From Diplosphaera chodatii (lineage: Eukaryota > Chlorophyta > Trebouxiophyceae > Prasiolales > Stichococcaceae): 64,000 nucleotides of DNA. The position numbers and the translations under genes were made by a program. The stretch lies in assembly GCA_032358165.1 (NCBI GenBank), contig JAALGY010000012.1, forward strand, positions 3,038,001-3,102,000, in the 5' to 3' direction. The stretch's first letter is position 1. Every line of letters begins with the position of its first letter. Shown in pieces: positions 33,391 through 46,526 of the stretch. The notes beneath the pieces were generated by a model. It ran no database searches. It saw only the letters and a list, made by a program, of their open reading frames with translations, and was not told the DNA's origin.

Positions 33391-36300
33391 CTGGCTGGTA
33401 GTGTCTTGAGCAGGCGGTGACGCTGGCACTGGCACCACATTGCCAGCTGGGCTGCCAGCGCGGCTTGCGTCCAACACCCATTGGTAGAGTGCTGCACCCT
33501 CGGCGAAGCGACCAAGCCGCCCCAGCTGCTCTGCTACTTGCTGCACGCTGTGCAATGTGTCTGCATGCTTGTGGCCTAGCACGCGCCGCCTGGCTGCCAG
33601 CACATGCTGGTGCTGCTCCAGGGCCGCAGTGTAATCGCCCATCATCGTGGCTTGCCTGGCCAGCTGGTACATGCCTTCAAGGGTGCGTGGGTGCTCTTGG
33701 CCGAGCAAGCCGCACATGCCGTCATTTACCGCCCGGTGCAGCTCTGCCGCCTGTGTATGCCGGCCCTGGCTGCCCATTGCGCACGCAAGCTTGTGCGCAG
33801 CAATAAGCCTGTCCAAGTCCGCAAGCTCTGCATTCTGCAGCCGCTGTAGCTGCATCTGCTGCATCAGTGTCTCCGCCTCAGAGTGCTGCCCAATCTTCCA
33901 CAGCGACTTCGCAAGCTTGGTGGCTTCTGTAGCCGCTGCGCGGTGCGCGGGCCCCATCACGCGCTGTATGCGCGGCAGGTTGCTGCGGTGAAGCTCGATT
34001 GCCTCGTCGTGGCGCCCCAGCTCGTCCAGGGTGACAGCCACCCTGCTGTGACTGAGCAGCGTCTGGGGGTGTTCTGCTCCAAGCCTGTTCGCACGCCCCG
34101 CCAGCACGCGGACATTGAGGTCGAGCGCCTCAGCGTTGCGGCCCAGCTGGCTGTAGCAAAGCGCAAGCAGGTCCATGCTGTCCAACGTATCCGGGTGCTC
34201 GTGCCCTAGCACACGCTGTCGTGATTCCCACACCAGCTGATGCTGCGCTGCCGCCTCGGCAAGGTGCCCCGCAACTAACAGCTGCCGTCCCATGCTGTCC
34301 TGAATGGAGAGCGTCACCTCATCCTCAGACCCGAGCTTAGCCCTGGCCAGGGCTAGCAGGTGTTGCAACCGCTGCCCGGACTCGCGGTGTTGGCCGCGAA
34401 AGCACAACAACAAGGCTAGGAAGCTGGCACGTTTCAGGGTGAGAGCGGGCGCTGAACCCTGGCTTCGCTCTTGTGCTTCCACCACTGGCTGCAGCAGATC
34501 TATGCTGTCTGTGAGCTGACCGAAATCGAGCATCGTCCGAGCGAGCTCGTCGAGTCTGTCAAGGGTGTCATCCGCCAGCGCTGCACTGTCCTGCAGGGGC
34601 GGCTGACGCAGCTGCGCCGCCAGAGCCCTGATGTTGGGCAGCTCATCGACCAGCAGCTGTGTCGCTGCCACCACCTCGGCTGGGGTGCCAGCGCCGGGCT
34701 TGCTGCCTGCCAACTGGTCGCCGAAGGCCAGCATCCAGTGCATGAACGCCTCGGTTGCAGCGAGTTGCTGCGGCTGTGGCTGATCTTGCCGCTTGCGCTC
34801 GGCGAAGTCCCGCACCAACGGGTGCATGGAGTAGCGTTCCATCCCCACAGTGACAGTGGGGCCGCGTGCCAGCAGGCAGGCATCCTCTAGATCCTGCACC
34901 ACTGTAGCTGCTGCTGTGGCACCTCTCGGCAGCACTGCTGTGGCTGCCTGCTTGCTGAAGCCTCCCCTACAACAAAACGTTCACATGGTTCTCATTGCAT
35001 AATCCCAGTCGCTGTAATACATGTGGCAGGACTCTTACTTGACAAAGGATGAGGTATGACACCATGGCACATGTGCCAGACAGCAGACATGATGTGTATC
35101 ACATCTTCATCCACATCATACACACTCTTCATACACTGCCCACCTGAACAAGGCGAGCGTGGATAGTGCCCCCAGCTGCTCCGGCTGCAAGAGGTTTGCA
35201 AGCCAGGCCAGCACCTGTCCAATACGTTCGTGTTCGCGCGGCCCGCCTTGCTGGCTGTCCTGCAGCACGCTGAGTGGGCCTCCAGCCTGAGCCTGCTCTA
35301 GCACATACTGCAAGCAGGAAAGCACGCATGTTGTCAGCCAATTAACCAGTCCCACATGGATGTCGACCAGGACCACGATCAAAACACAGGAAATGAATTT
35401 GAACCTGCCAATCTGCTACCTAACACTCACCGTCAGCTGGCATCGACCAGACTTGATCATCGCGCCCAGCACCTCCAGCAACAGTGCATTGCAGCCGCAC
35501 AGCTGCACAAGTCTGTCTGCGCCCCCTGGCTGCAATGCATCTGGGTGCTGGCCCCAGTGCCGCCGCAGCAACGTGACAGCGCTCTCCGCATCAAGAGGTG
35601 ACAGGTACACCAGATGGTTGAAGACCGGCTTGATGCGCGATGTCACGATCAAGCTGACCTTGGGGCAGGCGTGCAGCTCGTTGACAAGCTCCAGCAATGC
35701 CTACAATAGGTCGTGAAGGAATATTGCCAGACTCTGGCACTGCATTTGGTAGCAGGCACGCTCGTGCCTGTGGACAAGACGCCTCATGCCAAGGGAGGTC
35801 AGTGAAGCTGGTGATTGCACCCTCCTAATATGCTCACCTTGGTGCTGAGTTTGTTGCTGAGCACGTGCTCAGCGTTCTCCAGCACAATGAGTAACGGTTT
35901 GGAGGATGATCCTCGCAGCCAGAGCAACAACTGCTCCCAGCTTTGCTTAGTAGCAAGCTGCCAAGCTCCCTACGTGAACGCAAGAATATGCTGCAATATG
36001 TCTACCGGCCTGCAAGGGAGCCCACAGCTCGCAGATTCAAGTCCACTTTGCACAATTTGTAGCAGTTTCATCACCAACCTGTGTTGTGCTGCATGCTGCT
36101 GTCAGCTGACTTGCGATGTGCTTGGCCATTGCTGCTTGGTCGCCTGCACATGCATTTGAACGCCATGTAGTAAGTGGCATCGAGAGTTAGACTGTAAGCG
36201 CTGTGGACATAATGTCGTTTGCCAATACTCAGCCACACATCACGCATCGAAGCTCACCAGCAGTCGTGCCAGCAGCCAGATCCACCGCGAAGACCCCACC

Positions 36301-37269
36301 AGGCAGCAGCTTGTCAGCACGCATGCGGTGAGCCGCCTCCGCCGCCACTGCGCTCTTGCCCTCGCCAGGGCCGCCCACAATGAACAGCTGCCGTTCACGC
36401 TGCAGGATGGTCTGCGTCTCGTTGAGGATGACGTCTCTGCCCAGCAATGTAGGCGGCCGTGCCAGCTGGATGTGCGCGTTGTCGCCGTAGCCATATGGAA
36501 GCTGCTTGGCTTCCACCAACAGCTCGATTACGCCTTGCACAACTTGTTGTGCTTGCACCCCTTGGAAGTGGCGGGCCTGGGAAGCGCACGGGGCAGCACA
36601 ATCAGCATTTTGCCAGGCGGTTGGAAGTTCTGTAAACATTGAGGCCATATGGCTGGCCACATGTTGTAAATGTTCAAACACTGCATGTGAAAGACACTGT
36701 CCAGATGCCTTTATATGTACAGCGCGTACCTGGTCGGCCCGCAGTCCCTGCACTCTGAGCAGCTTGTCCAGGTCGGCAGCGTACTCATCCAGCACGTGCT
36801 TGCTGCACTCCTCGTAGGTGATGTCGTGCAGCACGACGCACAGCCGCTGGGCGCTTCCAGCCTCTCGCTGCTGCATGATCTGGCGCACCTCCTTCATGGG
36901 GTGCTTCTTGCCCACGAACTCGCGCGATAGCACAATCACCACTGCAACATGCAGGACAAGCAAATTACCAGCTGCCGTGTTGACCATTCAGGGGGTGTTA
37001 CTGACAAGTAACACTCAGCCTATAAACCCAGTCATACACAGAGGTTTTGCAAAAAGGCTGGGTCATGTTGTGTGTGCGCTAATCTCACCCACGGCAGCTG
37101 TGCGCAGGTTCTGTTGGATGACTTGCAATCCGTCATCGTTGAGCCGCAGGCTCCACTCATCGACAAACACTTTCAGGTCGTGGCTGTCGCGCAGGAACAC
37201 GCGCAGCAGATCTACGAAATCACGCTTCTGCTCCCCAGCGTGAGCAATGAAGACCTGAGGACCCGCTGC
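33391..37269 (-). CDS. Module F: TIR-NB-ARC-TPR receptor-like protein
   Basis: Exons: TIR-a 37269-37089, TIR-b 36941-36730, P-loop 36576-36258, mini-exon 36143-36079, kinase-2 35969-35838, RNBS-B/GLPL 35700-35431, winged-helix-a 35307-35144, winged-helix-b plus TPR 34966-33391. The sum is exactly 973 codons with no interruption, the cleanest module of the array. Motifs: PQVFIAHAGEQKRDF, HPMKEVRQI (catalytic Glu), GGPGEGKSAVAAEA, LLIVLENAEH, IVTSR, CNALLLEVLG, YSMHPLVRDFAERKRQ, and about 490 residues of TPR (RVLGHEHPDTL type). The 5' exon is unresolved: TIR-a starts after a phase-0 acceptor, and no linker exon like those of A and D was recognised in 37.4-38.0 kb. The final donor (TTSQ|GTGCTC) leads in phase into module E; unspliced, the frame ends at 33313 after VLLEPGNSC. 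Probable TIR NADase switched by the NB-ARC, with TPRs as sensor or scaffold. Confidence 0.8.
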
Positions 37270-38800
37270 CTGCACCAAGAGCAAATGCTACCTGTAAATG
37301 GTATCATCGAACACATGATAGAGAGTCATGTACATGCAGTGAGCTTCATGCAACGACTAACACTGCTGTGGTCTATGCGCACCGGGCCGATCATGTCATA
37401 GTCACCAATCGATGCTGACCCTGATGCCGCCGCTGGTGTCAGACTGCGGTGCAGGGCTTGGAAAGGGTTCCTCAATTGCGGCAGCGTCCAATGAGCGCCG
37501 AGCGCTGGCACACCTTTAAGCGCTGCCACTGGTCCTGCCTGCTGACAACCAGCACTTGCTGCGCACGAGCGTGCAGCACTGAAAGGCATGTTGCTGCGGT
37601 GTGGTGAGGGTGCGAGCACGCTGCAGCATTGGTGACCGAAGCTAATCATTGCGGCCCAGCGGCTACAAAGCTGCTCCCTGGCTTGCCGCCGGCCACTGCA
37701 ATATACAATGACAACAATGTTCATGGCAGTTGTCCATGGTCTGGTTGAAGATACAAATGCAACCTATACAGCTCGCTAGCTGCATACTACTGCAACCCCA
37801 ATGCATGCATGTCTCAGGGCCTTATGCCATGCCATGCAGTCCTATGACTTTGGCAAGCCATGAGACCGTCCTGTCAACGCAAAGTAAGGGCGCAGCAGCA
37901 GGCAGATGCGTCCCTATTTGAGCGTCACTGGTTGGTCTAATAGTTAGGACCGGAACACAGACACCACAGTAATTGTCGAAGCGTCTACAAGCCCAGATGC
38001 AGCCGAGTAGTGCCCTTGAGTCAGCTGAATTCAGCAAGGCTGTGCACGATGATAGCAGATCTCAAGAACAGGCCCATCTAGCCACCATGCATGCTGGTTC
38101 AACACGCAGGGTGTTCCTGACTGTCTGTACCTGCGGTTCTGGGCTGCTGACAGGCGCCACTCTGGACAGAGCAAACAATCGTTGGCTCCACAATAGGTGT
38201 CAGCACACGGTCGCCAGTCGCCGTGTGCGTTTGCTCATGGTATCATTAACACTGGTGTCGACGCCCAGTCGTCGTCCGTCCCTGCTTTAGCCAGCGCTTG
38301 CTTGTTCGGCAATTTTTTGCAGCAGTTATTGAGGGTGCTCACCAGCTATAACCAGCTCGTGGCTATCTGAGGCTCCCAATCCCGCTGCACCTGCCCTCGT
38401 ACAGAGCGCTCTGGCACCGCGCTTCGCCTTGCTGTATCACCGTTGCGCTGAGGTCACAGCCCACAAGCACACTCTACTGCCGCCCAAGTCTCAGCCTTTC
38501 ATGCAGAAATAGAGCCACATGATGCTGCAGAGGCCGTTAAGGTTTCGCTGCTCACAGACCTAAGGGCTACCTCTGAGTTTGTGTGATGTGCACGTGATTT
38601 TGGCGGTTGCGAACCATCACGATGAGCGAGGTGTCGTGCAGCTGAGCAGCTCACAGCGACACAGCCTCCAACGCCGATGTGATGGTCCGTTGAAATCATC
38701 TCAGCTCTGTCAGCAGTATTTGGCTTCGCATATCACGACCGCCGCAGCTGCAGCAAATACGGGCTGCACTCACGTCGCACATGTGAAGGCAAGTGAAGTT
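37270..38800. other. Spacer between minus array and tandem units
   Basis: No supported gene. It should contain the 5' end of module F. The duplicated-unit sequence starts abruptly near 38801. Confidence 0.4.
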
Positions 38801-39138
38801 TCATGTGCTGAGAAGTTAATGGCTGCTGACCACAGCTATCACAACATACTCGATATGATGCAGCTCACGCAAGGTCAACGCAGTCAGCACAACCGCCCAG
38901 CTGCACTATTGCCATACTATTACTCGTAAGTGCTAAACTGCTGCCATACGTCTCAAAATAGTGACGATGTTGACATAGCTGCTAGAAGAGATCGCTGACT
39001 TGACCTTCAGTCCGCAATAGCGAGTAAGCAGTCTTCCTGGTTCCCAGACACCTGTGCTGCGTGCGCTGCGCCAGTAGCAACCTCCGCTGCATCGTCTACT
39101 TTCACGTTCCCTTCTCAGCGGCGTGCGTCAGAATAATG

Positions 39139-40861
39139 TTAGTGCGCCATTGTTGGAGACTGGCGCAGCTGTGCCACCACCGCGGTCAACTGCCCCAACT
39201 GGCACAGCTGCCTCGCCAGAGCGGGCGCGATGCCCAGCGTCATGTCTGGTCCGGGCCCACCACCCGCCGCATTCCCTGTAAAGCTTGCTGCATCACCCGC
39301 GCCGCCGCTGCAGGCTGGCTCCAGGCTGGCACGCCGCCCTGCCACCGCAGCGACGCTGCGAACCGCGCCCGGGTGGGTGCTCCGGCCCCAGCACTATCTG
39401 CACCAGCAGCCGCAGAGCACATGTTTCGTAGAAGTGTCTAGCGCTGAGGGCTGAGCCACAGCAGCAAGCCGCAGCACGCAGTGCGGCAGGATCGGACTGC
39501 GGGGTGGAACACACGCAGCGGTCATAGAAGCGATACATGCTGGGCATGCAGGTGCGGCACTCTGGTTGTGCCACCAGCACGCACCTGGGCAAACGGATTT
39601 TGCATTGACGTGCGAAGGCATGCCTGCAGCCACAGGCTGTCAGCACGCTGCCATTGCGCCAACCCCCACGCCAGCACTGACAGCGGCGCTGCTGGCCACC
39701 AGGGTCTGTGCTGAAAGGGGCACGCTGCCACGCAGCAGCCACGGCGGCTCGTTCACGGCACAGTTGGAGCAATGCTACAGGCATGGCGCCGGCGCCAGCA
39801 CCCGGGTGGCCTGCACGAAAGGTACCTGGTGGCCCTCAGAAAGTCATTCGTGATGTGGTGTGCTGGCGAGCTGATCTGGCGACCTGCCGTGCCCAGGTTG
39901 TGGACATGTGCATGGGCATTTAGCAGTGTGGCATGCCGCAAGGGTAGACAGCACGTGGTACAGCTACACAGCCATGCGAAAATGACCACACACCACACCA
40001 CCTTGTGGAACCAGCTGACCACAGGATATGCCTGCCTGATGGCCACTGCTGTTGTGCTACTACTGCCCCCATGGGTAGTGCCGCGCATGCGCGCTCCGCT
40101 TTCAGCAGTCACATTAGCGCCTGTGCACACTGCAACAACCATTACTGCCTCGTCTCTGGCAGCTGTCAGATGGCACACAACACATGCCGAGGCTGTCAGC
40201 AGCCACAGCCTGGTGCACTGGCCAACAAATGTCAGAATTCGGTGAGTGGTCACAGCAGCGCAGCTGTGGCCACACACCCTGTCAGAGGTGCTACTGATGC
40301 TACTGCTTCATGCAGCAGCGCAGAGTTTCAACCCTTGACACATTCGCCAGTGCGTCGCCCGAGCCTTGTCAGCCCTGCCCAGCAGCTCCATGCATATTAC
40401 ACGGTGGGTGGTGCAGGCATGCGCCAATGTGTCAGCATTCTGATGCCGCTTCAACTGCCCCAGCCTTGCTTCGGTCGCTGAGTCATTGTGCCTAGCAGAG
40501 GTATGGCAGGACGGCAAGAGTGGCAGCATCCGCCAGCATAAGCAGCAGGCAGCAGTCAGCTCTGCGGCAGGACTTGATGGTAACCGGCATGGTTGCACGG
40601 CTTTGCACGAGTTGCATAGACTGCTCCTTCAGGGGCTGTTGTGTTGCTCGACAGTAGTTTTCCCAGGCAAGGCTCACCTTGTATGTAGACATGTAAGAAG
40701 CCTGGTTGCAGCGCCCGCTGCAGATTTGTTGCCGCCCATGCATGGTGCCCCAGCTGGGCACATACAGTTGCCTCGCTGGGCTGGCGGTACCGAACGCTGT
40801 AACGTCCTGAGATTCTGTAGCCCATTGACCAAAGACCTGGTTTTGGGCGGCCGTCACACAA
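39139..40861 (-). pseudogene. Unit 1 minus-strand TPR debris
   Basis: TPR-like pieces in different frames: IVLGPEHP near 39390, then MQQALQGMRRVVGP, then DMTLGIAPALARQLCQLGQL and TAVVAQL near 39200; further pieces near 40700-40860 correspond to the better preserved unit 2 segment at 53207-53400. Frames change every 50-100 codons and I see no intact gene. The plus-strand frames over this region are probably antisense artefacts. Confidence 0.55.
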
Positions 40862-41835
40862 GCATCTGCCTCATTGCGATTGTGAGATGTGTCCCGACCA
40901 GTGGAGGCCTGATGGCAACGTTATCAAAACACGCCGTGCAAGCACAGGACAGCGCCTTGTCACAGAGTGCATGGCCCAGGAGCATTACAGCACGCGTTGT
41001 GGCACTAGCTGAAGTGCGGTGCGTGTCTGGAGCGACAGGCTGTTCTTGGTCTACATCCAGTCTGGCATCCAGATCGCCAGATGCACCTTCACTTCCGACA
41101 CACTGCTCAACTGCCAGATCAGGCGATGAATGTTATCAGACGAATGACATGACATTGCTGGCTTCGACCACAGGAAGCCGAGCGGTGCCCTGTTGAGTTG
41201 CACATTGCCACATGTGGATCATGGTGCATGCATTTGCGGTGGCGTTGACGGATCTTGGCTGATGTGGTTGATGGTGCATCTGCTGACAGCTCGCCGCACT
41301 TGCACGGAGTGCCGCGGGTAAGCCTTAGGGACAGGCTGATCACTTTCCCGCAAACTGCCAGCCTCAGCCAGCGCGCACAGTCAGCGGCCATGCAGATGCA
41401 TACATATGCGCAGGTGACAGATCAAGCTCGTCCCGCATGTCTTGCTCAGTCATCAGCCATTGCTGGTTCTGCTGTCTCCGGCCCTCAGAGTGCTCTGGCT
41501 GCCAACACAGACAGCAGCACACAGCTACGCATCGGCTGGCCGTGCATGCTGCTCGTAGATGTGGGGCATCAGGCTGGGCACTTTGCAGGCGGTCTGCTGC
41601 ATGAGCCGCACCGCCTGACAGTGTCAAAGGCCAATCTGGATGCGGGAGCTGCCAATGCTGCGGCTTGACAAGGTTGGTGCTTGAGTTTTACCTGCAATGC
41701 AAGGGCTGTTTACATAGCTGAACGCCATACAAACTCAACCAGGCATCTGTGCTGCGTTGTCACTGCACAATTCGTGATGCTGTCAGCAAACCTTCTGCCC
41801 TGTGCGCAGCGGTGGTGGTGCTGTAATTAGCATTG
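40862..41835. other. No clear gene
   Basis: A plus-strand frame at 41255-41668 (ending GWPCMLLVDVGHQAGHFAGG and on to LDAGAANAAA) looks protein-like but is frameshifted in unit 2 (insertion near 54150). It is left unassigned. Confidence 0.3.
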
Positions 41836-42291
41836 CTAGACAGCAGCCGTGGCCTGCAGTAGCTGCAGCAGCTGATCCACCAGCTGTAACTGCAGGGCCC
41901 TCACACAGTTTGCCAACACGAGGTGCCAGCTGTCAGTACGGAGCAATGCCCTGGCAGGTGTGCGCTGTGTATCAGCGTGAGTCATGTCTTCAACTCCGTG
42001 GGTATTCTGAACCTGCAGGCTTGCGGCTCTGCTGGCAGCCAGGCCAGGAGGGGAAGCAGGCATTGTTGTTGGTCAGCTCATGGCGACAGAGCACCTGCGT
42101 CCGCAGCACGGCAGCGGCAACTGCATCTAGCTGGCAAGACTGCTGGGCTGCTGGGTCGTAATCCAATTGATACACACAATCGCCTTCAGATAGCAGGTAC
42201 GCAAGACCAGAAGGATGAACGAGCATGTCCGTCTGCTCGCTTGCTCCGCTCACGAAGCAGAGGTGCAACCGGTATGCATCACCCAGCAGTT
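41836..42291 (-). pseudogene. Minus-strand frame abutting receptor G, frameshifted copy
   Basis: Reads ELLGDAYRLHLCFVSG, then DMLVHPSGLAYLLSEGDCVY and QLDYDPAAQQSC after an acceptor-like ACACAG at about 42291, i.e. within 20 nt of the ATG of gene G on the other strand. The frame shifts at about 42050 relative to unit 2, where the same frame stays open for more than 180 codons. No family recognised; the first part has a beta-propeller-like texture, the later part is helical. Confidence 0.4.
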
Positions 42292-42309
42292 CTGTGTCGT
42301 GAAGGGGCC

Positions 42310-45300
42310 ATGGCGTGCGACGGGCACGACGTGTTTCTCAGCCACTCGGGCAGCGAGGATGGCGGCTTGGTGAAGATGGTGCTGGACTTTGTGCGGCGCG
42401 AGCTGGACGGGCTGCAGCCCCCGAGGCAGCGCACCTTTCTAGATGAGCACAGCCTCAGCCACGGCCCCGCAGATGTGGCCGTGGAGCGTGCGCTGCGCCA
42501 CTGCGCTGTGGGTGCGTCACCTGCTCCCTCGGTGCATGTGTAGCTGCATGTCCTGGTGCCAATCGTGACAGCACACCTGCTGCTGTCTGACAACATGGCG
42601 TCAGGCATGGTCAGCAATGGGGATGCGCACCACTAAGGCAATCCCGTTCGCTGCGAAATATCTGCGCACAGCCTCCTTCCTTTGCGACTGCTCTGGTCCA
42701 CATCTGGCTCAGAACTTGCCGTTAGCTCAGGACCTGTGAACCGGTAAAGGCAGGCATGCTTACAGTAGGAGTGCCCCTGTGCCATGCAACATGTGCAACC
42801 CAAGTTCAGCTACACCCAACAGCTGCCGGTTGTTACACAGGTGTGGTCGTGTTGAGCGAGGACTTCCTGCGCAGCAGCTGGTGCATGTGGGAGCTGGGCC
42901 TACTGACGCAGCGCCAAGCACAGCAGAAGCAGGACTGCGCGGCAGGCCGCCAGACGCCAGGGCAGCAGCAGACCGTCATCCCCGTGTTTTTTAGAGTCAG
43001 CTACGAACAGTGCAGGCAGATTCGTCAGAAGTATCAAGAGGACAGCTTTTGGGGCAGTGCGGAGCGTCCTTCAGCGGAGACAGTGGAAGAGTGGGCAAGC
43101 CATGTTGAGGAGCTCTGCGCACATACTGGCGAGCGCGGTGACCAGGTAAGGCCCTGGAGTGGCCCACAGGAGGCACTCCGGCATATTATCATTGAGTGCT
43201 CTCAAAACAGGCTGTGTGCATGCTCCTCATTGACAAGGCGGTTTCATCAAGGAGCTGTTTGCATGTGTGCAGACAAACATGAAGGAGCCGACGCAGCTGG
43301 CAGATCGCACGCTGGATCGCATCGTTGCTGCGCTGAAAGACGCTGGCAAGCTCGGACAGCACGTGCAGCGTGACGCCAGGCGCATGCCACTGGTGCAGCT
43401 AAACCGCCCACCCTTGTGTCTGGGCCGCGACGTTGAGCTCGCCGCTGTGGAGAAGCGTCTGTTGGAGGAGCGGCTGGTGCTCGTCGTGGGCGGCCCTGGT
43501 GAGGGTAAGAGCACGCTCGCAGCAGAGGCGGTGCACCGCATGCTCGATGGCGGCCGAGTTTTCAGCGGCGTGTACCTGGTCGACCTCGCCAACGTGCCAG
43601 GTGAAGCTTCATGGACTGAGGACGCACACTGAGGTCGTGCAGCGCCAATGCCGCAAGATTGTTCACTGTCTGGGTTGGTCACTTGACATCGTGTGGTCAG
43701 TCATGCTTGCATTGCATTGCAGGGAGCAGGGATGATCTGACGCAGCATGTGGCAGCTGTCCTGTGCGCAGCATGCAGCCAGACGCAGGTGCATGAATGCT
43801 TCGTGCTGGGCAGGAGCGCTTGCCTCGATGTAGACATTGCCTGTGCACATCAGCACTGCACAGCTGCTTGCTGGTTTGCGTGCTGCAGGAAGGCACGTTA
43901 CTGGGGTCGAGTGCAAGCTGGGAGAGTCTGCTTAGGTGGCTGCGCATACAGACACGACCATTGCTGGTGGCTTTTGAGAATGCTGAGGGCGTGCTGGGCG
44001 CTGCAGATGAGGTGATCACAGTTGCTTTGCGACAGTCGGATGGCAGATGGTGGATACCATGGTACACATAGATGTATGTGTGGCACTCTCACATCACCGT
44101 ACATCTGTGTGCAAGTGAATGAATGACAATGTGTGCGTATCTGAGGAGGGGCTTCACAGCAGGTTACACCTGCAGGTGCTTTCTGATGTCATTCGCGAGC
44201 TGCGCGGCTGCAGCTCTGTGCATCTGCTGCTGACGTCCAGGATCAGAATGAACAACGCCAGCATCAGCCCACTGCTGCTGACATCTATGGACGCTGTCAA
44301 TGCTGTCAAGTTGCTGCAGGATCAGCAGCCCAGCTGGCAGCCAGCCCAGGCGGCACTCGTGGCTGAGCATTGTCAGCACAATGCGTTGCTGCTTACCATC
44401 ATTGCAGGGCTGGTGGCCGACGAACGCTGCACAGTTCAGGTGTCTTCTACTTGTGTCGTGCATCGTACGATACTTGTTTACCACCAGCACCATGAGTTGA
44501 CGACATCTTCCATCAACAACTGGTTGTGCCAACTTAATGTGCTTGGCTAATATCTGTGGATCTGGTCCAATCAGGAAGCTGTGGAGGCAGCAGAAGGTGG
44601 CGGACCCCTAAGTCTCCTGGCGGGCTCACGAATTGGCGGCGCCAGCAACGATCCGCATGTCCAGCGAGCGAGCACCTGGTTGGAGACGGTCCTGCAGCCG
44701 GCCGAACGAGACGCACTCATCACGCTGGCCCTTTTCAGGTTTGCAGTTTCGGCGCAGTCTCAATGGCGCAGGTTCATTCCTTGCAGTGCTAGGTGTATGC
44801 ATGTGCACCAATACCTTTCCTTTTCTATTTGGTTTGCTCAGTGACCGCTGCTTGATGGCTTTCCACCAGGCTCAAGCTTGGTCAGGTGTTGTCGTTCTTT
44901 TGGTTCATCCACAGCTCCTGCCGGCACAGGGGCAGTTTTGGAGACGCGGGTGCTGCTGCATTGCTGCCACATTCCAGCACTCAGCTTCTCAGGGACTTGG
45001 TGGATCTATCCCTTGTCAGCTGAAACAATGTTGCGTCGGCCGGCAGCCTTGGCTTAGGACAGCAGCAGCAGCAGCAACGGAGGTACACCATGCACCCAGT
45101 GGTCTGGCATTTTTCAGAGTGCCTGCGCCAGCAGCAGCAGCAGCAGCAGCCGCCGCCGGAACAGCAGCTCGTTGCTCTGGAAGCTTTCCTGAGCCACATG
45201 CTGCAGCATGGCAATCGTTTGTGGGACTTGCAGCCAGGGAGTGGCGGCACTGCGGAGCTGGGGGAGGCGCACCAGCTGCTGGCAGATGAGCTGCCCAACT

Positions 45301-46526
45301 TTGTTGCGTTGTCAGGGCAGCTCAGCCGGCCGCCGCTCAGCAACAGCACTTTCAGTCGTGGGAAGCTGCCCCAGCTCGATCGCACAGCTGATGCACTTGC
45401 TGCCTATGGCAGGCACGCAGCAGCGGAAAAACTCCTCAGACAGATCGTACAAATCCGCAGCAATGCTTTGGGTCCGGAGGATCCAGACACGCTAATCAGC
45501 ATCAACAACCGTGCCCACCAGCTTGTCGAACTGGGGCAGCACGTGGATGCAGCGGCTCTGCACCGGCAGACGCTGGAGATCTGGCAGCGGGTGTTGGGTC
45601 CGGAGCACTTACACACGCTGGCCAGCAGGCACAACCTTGCCATCGCACTCAGCGAAATGGGGCAGTATGAGGAGGCGGCGGCGCAGCACCGGCAGACGCT
45701 GGCGATACAGCAGCGGGTGTTGGGGCTGGAGCACCCGCACACGCTGGCCAGCATGAGTCACCTCGCCACGGTGCTTGGCGAAACGGGGCAGTATGAGGAG
45801 GCGGCGGCGCAGCAGCAGCAGACGCTGGCGATCCGGCAGCGGGTGTTGGGGCTGGAACACCCGCACACGCTGGCCAGCATGAGCAAGCTTGCCAGCGCAC
45901 TCAACAAACTGGGGCAGTGTGAGGAGGCGGCGGCGCAGCACCGACAAACGCTGGAGATACAGCAGCGGGTGTTGGGGCTGGAGCACCCGCACACGCTGAC
46001 CAGCATGGGCAATCTCGCCACGGTGCTTGGCGAACTGGGGCAGTATGAGGAGGCGGTGGCGCAGCACCGGCAGACGCTGGAGATCCGGCAGCGGGTCCTG
46101 GGGCTGGAGCACCCGCGCACGCTGATCAGCATGAGCAACCTCGCGACGGTGCTAGACGAAATGGGGCAGTATGGGGCGGCGGCGCAACTGCAGCAGACGC
46201 TGGCGATACAGCAGCAAGTGTTGGGGCCGGAGCACCCGCACACGCTGATCAGCATGAGCAACCACGCAACGATGCTTGGCGAAATGGGGCAGTATGAGGA
46301 GGCGACGGCACAGCTGCAGCAGACGCTGGAGATCCGGCAGCGGGTGTTGGGGCTGGAGCACCCGGACACGCTGGTCAGCATGTATAAGCTAGCTGCGGCA
46401 CTTGGCAGCATTGGTCAGCTCGAGGCAGCACTGACCCTGCAGCGGCGCACAGTGACGCTTATGCAACGGGTCCTGGGGCCGGATCACCCGTACACGCTAG
46501 CAGCTGTATCACTCTTTGACACATAA
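42310..46526 (+). pseudogene. Receptor G: TIR-NB-ARC-TPR gene with in-frame TGA
   Basis: Exons: TIR-a 42310-42511 (ATG; MACDGHDVFLSHSGSED), TIR-b 42841-43145 (VVVLSEDFLRSSWCMWELGL, catalytic Glu), P-loop 43273-43600 (GGPGEGKSTLAAEA), mini-exon 43723-43787, kinase-2 43889-44011 (LLVAFENAEG), RNBS-B 44176-44439 (LLTSRIR), winged-helix-a 44575-44738, winged-helix-b plus TPR 44930-46526. Intron phases 1-0-1-0-0-0-2 are those of the minus-strand modules. TGA at 45021-45023 replaces the Cys (TGC) of copy H, 24 codons before MHPVVWHF (MHD-like). Translation to the TGA gives a 514-residue TIR-NB-ARC protein; the rest is a separate 478-codon frame from ATG 45090 with eight 42-residue TPRs (RVLGLEHPHTL) plus a half repeat. 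It differs from modules A-F in TIR subfamily (SHSGSED, SSWCMWEL) and in starting directly with Met. It may be a pseudogene or a recently truncated TN-type protein. Confidence 0.8.

Noticed and set aside
40486..41196. 236-codon plus-strand frame in unit 1
   Set aside because: Not conserved as an open frame in unit 2, and the minus strand shows TPR-like remnants over part of it.
45021..45023. TGA in gene G as a selenocysteine codon or an intron feature
   Set aside because: Copy H has TGC here and no GT donor precedes the TGA in G; a nonsense change is simpler.
45465..46526. Regular 126-nt repeats as a CRISPR array or non-coding minisatellite
   Set aside because: They stay in frame and encode 42-residue kinesin-light-chain-type TPRs with the LG-x-E-H-P-x-T-L signature; there are no spacers.
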